Under the pieces are notes generated by a model that worked only from the letters and a program-made list of their open reading frames with translations, was not told the origin of the DNA and made no database searches. Below, one piece after another: positions 6,709-9,324 of a stretch of 9,324 nucleotides of DNA. Numbering within the stretch: the stretch's first letter is position 1; every line of letters starts with the position of its first letter. The translations under genes were made by a program, and so were the position numbers. This DNA is from an uncultured Chloroflexota bacterium (GTDB lineage: Bacteria > Chloroflexota > Anaerolineae > Caldilineales > Caldilineaceae), in assembly GCA_903858085.1 (NCBI GenBank), contig CAIOHJ010000320.1:1-9324 (forward strand). The letters are read 5' to 3'.

Positions 6709-8226
6709 CTATTCCAGGCTGAGTGCAGCCCGTTCTGGCCGCCGGCTCGAAAAAGTTTCTGTCACCCGCATCTCTCCGACCAAGTCGTATTCCATCGCGC
6801 CGTTGATCGTCACGTCGATCATCTCACCGGCTACCGCCCCGCGTCCCCCGGGTATCAGGACCAGCCCGTCGATCTCCGGTGCGTCGCGGTAGGAGCGCGC
6901 CAGCAGGAGTGGCTCGTTGCTGCCTTCAATTTTCCCCTGGCCTTCGACCAGCACCTGCAACTGGCGTCCCACCTGGCTCTGGTTTTTGCGCAGGCTGATC
7001 GGCTGCTGCAGCGCCATCAGCCGATCGTAACGTTCCTGTGCGACGGCGGCGTCGACCGGGTCCGGCAGATCGGCGGAGGGGGTACCCGGCTCCGGGCTGA
7101 AGAGAAAGGCGCCGACCTTGTCGAACTCGATTTCCCGGACCAGGTCGAGCAGACCCTGAAACTCTTCTTCGGTCTCGCCAGGATAGCCGACGATAAAGGT
7201 CGTGCGCAGCGCAAGGGTGGGCATGGCTGCGCGCAACCTGGCCACATGGTCGTAGACCATCTCCAGCCGACTCGGACGGCGCATGCGCCGCAGGGTGCGT
7301 GGGTCGCCGTGCTGGAGCGGCATGTCCAGGTAGGGCAGGATCTTGGCCTCGCTGGCCATGACTTCGATCAGCTCGTCGCTGACATGGCCAGGATAGGCGT
7401 ACATCAGCCGGACCCAGCGCAGCGATTCGTCGGTGCGCTGACAGATCGCTGCAAGCAGCTGGGGCAGGCTGTTGGGTTCCCCGCGGTCGCGGCCGTAGTC
7501 GGTGGTGTCCTGGGCGACGACCACCAGCTCGCGTGCGCCTGCCGCAGCCAGAGCGGCCGCCTCGTCTACGACAGCTGCCAGCGGTCGGCTGCGCAGCTTG
7601 CCTTTGAAAGAAGGAATCGTGCAGAACGCACAGGGGGCGTTGCAGCCATCGGAAATTTTGAGATAGGCGCTGCCAGCGTTGACTGGGGGACGTGGGGTGG
7701 CCGTGCTGAACTCGTGCAGCGGGTCCCCGAGCAGCGCAGGCACTCCCCGCTCCCCGATCTGCTGAGTCAGCCCTGCGCCGGCCAGCCCTGCGCCGGCCAG
7801 CCCTGCGCCAGCCAGCCCTGCGCCGGCCAGCGCCGTGTCGCCGAGCATGGAATACCGTTCGAGACGCCGCCGCTGCTGGCCGGCGCGGAGCTGGCTCAGC
7901 AGATCCAGCACTTCCATCCAACGCCGGGTGCCCAGCAGCCCATCGACCTTGGGCACCCGGTCGACGACTTCGCTGCTGGCACGCTGTACCAGACAGCCTG
8001 CTGCAATCAGAAGCTGGTCGCGACGTTTGCGCCGGCTCAGCTCCTGGAGAACTGCGATCGACTCTTCTTTGGCAGCTTCGAGAAAACCGCAGGTGTTGAC
8101 GATCAGCACGTCAGCTTCCTGGCGACGGTCGGTAGGACGATAGTGAGCAGAACGCAGCTGCATTTCGATGCCGTCGCTGTCTACTTTGTTTTTGGGACAG
8201 CCCAAGGTGACCAGATGATACTTCAT
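6709..8226 (-). CDS. rimO: Ribosomal protein S12 (uS12) methylthiotransferase RimO
   Basis: Radical-SAM enzyme of 505 aa that, in the family, adds a methylthio group to a conserved Asp of ribosomal protein uS12 using two [4Fe-4S] clusters. The N-terminal UPF0004 domain carries LGCPKNKVDSD with C10, plus C46 (NTCGF) and C78 (AAGCLVQR). The radical-SAM cluster motif is C195-NAP-C199-AF-C202. Family landmarks follow: VVAQDTTDYGRD, YAYPGHV, DMPLQHG (301-307) and FIVGYPGETEEEF (344-356). A C-terminal TRAM-like domain (about 418-488) includes RSYRDAPEIDG and GAMEYDLVGE; D-A-P-E-(V/I)-D-G favours RimO over MiaB. The start at 8226 overlaps the stop of the metallophosphoesterase as ATGA, with GGAAGG about 11 nt upstream. 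It is longer than the usual 430-450 aa because the linker at 118-186 is expanded and contains four LAGAG repeats. Confidence 0.96.
   Translation of the reverse strand: MKYHLVTLGCPKNKVDSDGIEMQLRSAHYRPTDRRQEADVLIVNTCGFLEAAKEESIAVLQELSRRKRRDQLLIAAGCLVQRASSEVVDRVPKVDGLLGTRRWMEVLDLLSQLRAGQQRRRLERYSMLGDTALAGAGLAGAGLAGAGLAGAGLTQQIGERGVPALLGDPLHEFSTATPRPPVNAGSAYLKISDGCNAPCAFCTIPSFKGKLRSRPLAAVVDEAAALAAAGARELVVVAQDTTDYGRDRGEPNSLPQLLAAICQRTDESLRWVRLMYAYPGHVSDELIEVMASEAKILPYLDMPLQHGDPRTLRRMRRPSRLEMVYDHVARLRAAMPTLALRTTFIVGYPGETEEEFQGLLDLVREIEFDKVGAFLFSPEPGTPSADLPDPVDAAVAQERYDRLMALQQPISLRKNQSQVGRQLQVLVEGQGKIEGSNEPLLLARSYRDAPEIDGLVLIPGGRGAVAGEMIDVTINGAMEYDLVGEMRVTETFSSRRPERAALSLE
7771..7830 (-). repeat. Four tandem 15-bp repeats inside rimO (LAGAG x4)
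   Basis: The plus-strand unit ccctgcgccggccag occurs four times in a row at 7771, 7786, 7801 and 7816. The third copy differs by one base (A at 7810), which is silent because GCT/GCC-type Ala codons are kept. On the coding strand each unit gives Leu-Ala-Gly-Ala-Gly, residues 133-152 of RimO, lying between the UPF0004 and radical-SAM domains. The unit length is a multiple of three, so copy-number change would not break the frame. Confidence 0.95.
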
Positions 8227-8909
8227 GCGAATCGTTTGCCTTCCAGCCGCTGCTGGCTCATAGGTGTTGGTTCCAGCTCCAAAATTCGGTACGGGTAGAC
8301 ATTGATCACTTCGGTGTCGAGATAGCGGGTCTGGGTTGTGACATCGCGCCGGTAGAGATGAATGTGGCCGTGGAGCAGATAGCGAGGGCGGAACCATTTC
8401 ATAAAGGTCAAAAAGCTTTTGAAGCCCTGGTGGGGACGGTCGGGCTGGTCATGAATTCCCCAGGGGGGGGAGTGCGCCACCAGCACATCGAGATAGCGCC
8501 CATAGCGGATGCGGTTGGTCAGCAGACGAGGGACCATTCCCCAGATCGTGAACAGCATCTCCGTGTTGGTATATTGAAAACGGGGCGCATCGTTGTAGCG
8601 GATCGAACCTTCCAGCCCGGCCAGCAGCAAGGTCTGCTCGCGCTCGGTGCGTGCGTGGAGATTGACCGCTCCTTCCGGTTCGCTGACTGCCCGCCAATGG
8701 TCGTCGCGCTGGCTGTGGTATTCGACCTCGCGAGCGTGGTTGCCGTGCACGAAATAGGTTGGCCGCCCGGTCAGCGTCATCACGTACTCGACATAATAAT
8801 GAGGCAGATCCCCGCAGCTGATGACCAGGTCGAGCTCGCCGACATGTTGGTTGATGCCAGCGCTGTACAAGATGGGCTCGACTTTGTCGCTGATGACCAG
8901 TGCACGCAT
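8223..8909 (-). CDS. Metallophosphoesterase (calcineurin-like) with a variant first metal motif
   Basis: Predicted cytoplasmic phosphoesterase of 228 aa. Calcineurin-like metal motifs appear in order: ISD8 at the N-terminus, CGD34, HGNH58, AH146-SPP and HGH182-I-H184. The first motif is normally D-x-H, but here it reads D8-K-V-E-P, so the usual His ligand is absent. The start at 8909 (MRALVISD) places the first beta-strand at the N-terminus as in the family. In-frame starts further up (GTG at 8927, ATG at 8954) add non-conserved residues and lack a ribosome binding site. No Shine-Dalgarno precedes 8909 either, and a possible promoter sits just upstream, so the message may be leaderless. Its stop overlaps the rimO start by 4 nt, implying translational coupling. 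The substrate is unknown. The tail VINVYPYRILEL looks like a final family strand. Confidence 0.88.
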   Translation of the reverse strand: MRALVISDKVEPILYSAGINQHVGELDLVISCGDLPHYYVEYVMTLTGRPTYFVHGNHAREVEYHSQRDDHWRAVSEPEGAVNLHARTEREQTLLLAGLEGSIRYNDAPRFQYTNTEMLFTIWGMVPRLLTNRIRYGRYLDVLVAHSPPWGIHDQPDRPHQGFKSFLTFMKWFRPRYLLHGHIHLYRRDVTTQTRYLDTEVINVYPYRILELEPTPMSQQRLEGKRFA

Positions 8910-8917
8910 AAAGGACA

Positions 8918-8946
8918 ATTTTAACACTGGGGCCAGGCCAGCCCAA
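8918..8946 (-). promoter_or_regulatory. Candidate promoter for the metallophosphoesterase-rimO operon
   Basis: On the minus strand, TTGGGC (8946-8941) is followed after 17 bases by TAAAAT (8923-8918). The -10 matches five of six consensus bases and the -35 only three. The predicted start, six to eight bases further on, falls at about 8912-8910, essentially at the ATG of 8909. If correct, the transcript would have no 5' leader, which agrees with the missing Shine-Dalgarno. Confidence 0.35.
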
Positions 8947-9133
8947 ACAGCCAATCAGACAGGCCAGCAATTTGCTGCCTCCTGTTCTTGTGGGCAGCTG
9001 CTCAATGGCCCCAGAACAGGGGGGGGGATCTTTGGCGCGTTGTGTGGGAAGAGGAGCGAAGGGGAACCGATGGCCAGACGGAGGCGTTTTTGAAAAGAGG
9101 AGTTCATTTTGTGGGGTCGAGAAAGGGGGCGTC

Positions 9134-9324
9134 ATGTGCACCCAGAGACTGTGCCTGTTGCCAGATCGCTTCTGGCATCGGGCTGTACAGTTTGCGGTGG
9201 TGTTGTGGACGGGGATGTGGCTGGTCGGTGTAGCGCCTGCAGAGGCACAGCCTGCTGGCGCCACGTGGAGCGGCGCTGGCTGGCAGGCCAGTTATTGGAA
9301 CAACCGATCCTTCGTCGCCGCACC
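9134..9324 (+). CDS. Secreted protein, N-terminal fragment (cut by window edge), PA14-like opening motif
   Basis: The reading frame is open from the ATG at 9134 to the end of the window (63 codons plus two bases), so only the N-terminus is seen. AAAGGGGG lies just upstream of the ATG. The translation has a signal peptide: a basic N-region ending FWHR (13-16), a hydrophobic core at about 17-34 (AVQFAVVLWTGMWLVGVA), and a likely signal peptidase I site after A36-E-A38. The mature start contains W50-Q-A-S-Y-W-N-N-R-S-F-V, resembling the W-x-x-x-Y-(F/W)-N-N opening of PA14-like domains common in large secreted proteins. It is divergent from the metallophosphoesterase gene. A surface or extracellular role is likely; the function cannot be stated from this fragment. 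Confidence 0.7.
   Translation, partial: MCTQRLCLLPDRFWHRAVQFAVVLWTGMWLVGVAPAEAQPAGATWSGAGWQASYWNNRSFVAA

Noticed and set aside
7246..8298. A 350-codon plus-strand open frame and a long second minus-strand frame (6926-7921) over rimO
   Set aside because: Both are shadows of rimO. Their translations are low-complexity Arg/Ala/Gln-rich and match no family.
8910..9133. The 224-nt spacer between the phosphoesterase and the secreted protein as a site of a small gene or plus-strand promoter
   Set aside because: No frame with a start and ribosome binding site makes a plausible protein, and the TTGAAA at 9090-9095 has no matching -10 at 15-19 bases. Only the G9 run and the minus-strand promoter candidate stand out.

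Overview
The window is GC-rich bacterial DNA with eight complete genes and one gene cut by the right edge. It contains no RNA genes, insertion sequences or CRISPR arrays that I can see. The gene set suggests a Chloroflexota (Anaerolineae/Caldilineae-like) genome: a protein ending in an XPB/Ssl2-like helicase-associated domain, a lipoprotein-type peptide-binding protein, a short DUF1232 protein, and a secreted protein with a W-x-x-x-Y-W-N-N motif. That assignment is an inference from protein style only.

Layout from left to right. Positions 12-3826 (minus strand) hold an ABC peptide/nickel-type uptake operon, transcribed as binding lipoprotein, then DppB-like permease, then DppC-like permease. 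Any ATPase genes would lie beyond the left edge. A perfect 38-nt palindrome sits between the binding-protein gene and the permease genes and probably lowers or protects expression across that junction. Positions 4032-5564 (minus) encode the helicase-associated-domain protein. Positions 5696-6704 (plus) hold a small divergent pair: a DUF1232/YkvA-like membrane protein and a MerR-type HTH protein with a long coiled coil. Positions 6709-8909 (minus) hold a metallophosphoesterase and rimO, which overlap by 4 nt (ATGA). From 9134 (plus) a secreted protein begins and runs off the window.

The most striking observation is in the binding lipoprotein at 2138-3826. Its SBP_bac_5 domain appears circularly permuted. 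The block that normally opens the mature protein, ending in the LREGVTFHNG...ANDVVLSY motif, sits at the extreme C-terminus. The signal peptide and lipobox are joined directly to the block that normally follows it. The reading frame, signal peptide, ribosome binding site and stop are all intact, so this looks like a real rearranged protein, not a broken gene.

Other points worth a look: four 15-bp tandem repeats encoding LAGAG in the RimO inter-domain linker; a metallophosphoesterase whose first metal motif lacks its usual His and whose mRNA may be leaderless; even numbers of extracytoplasmic cysteines in all three ABC components; and a RacA-like layout (HTH plus coiled coil) in the 6054-6704 protein.
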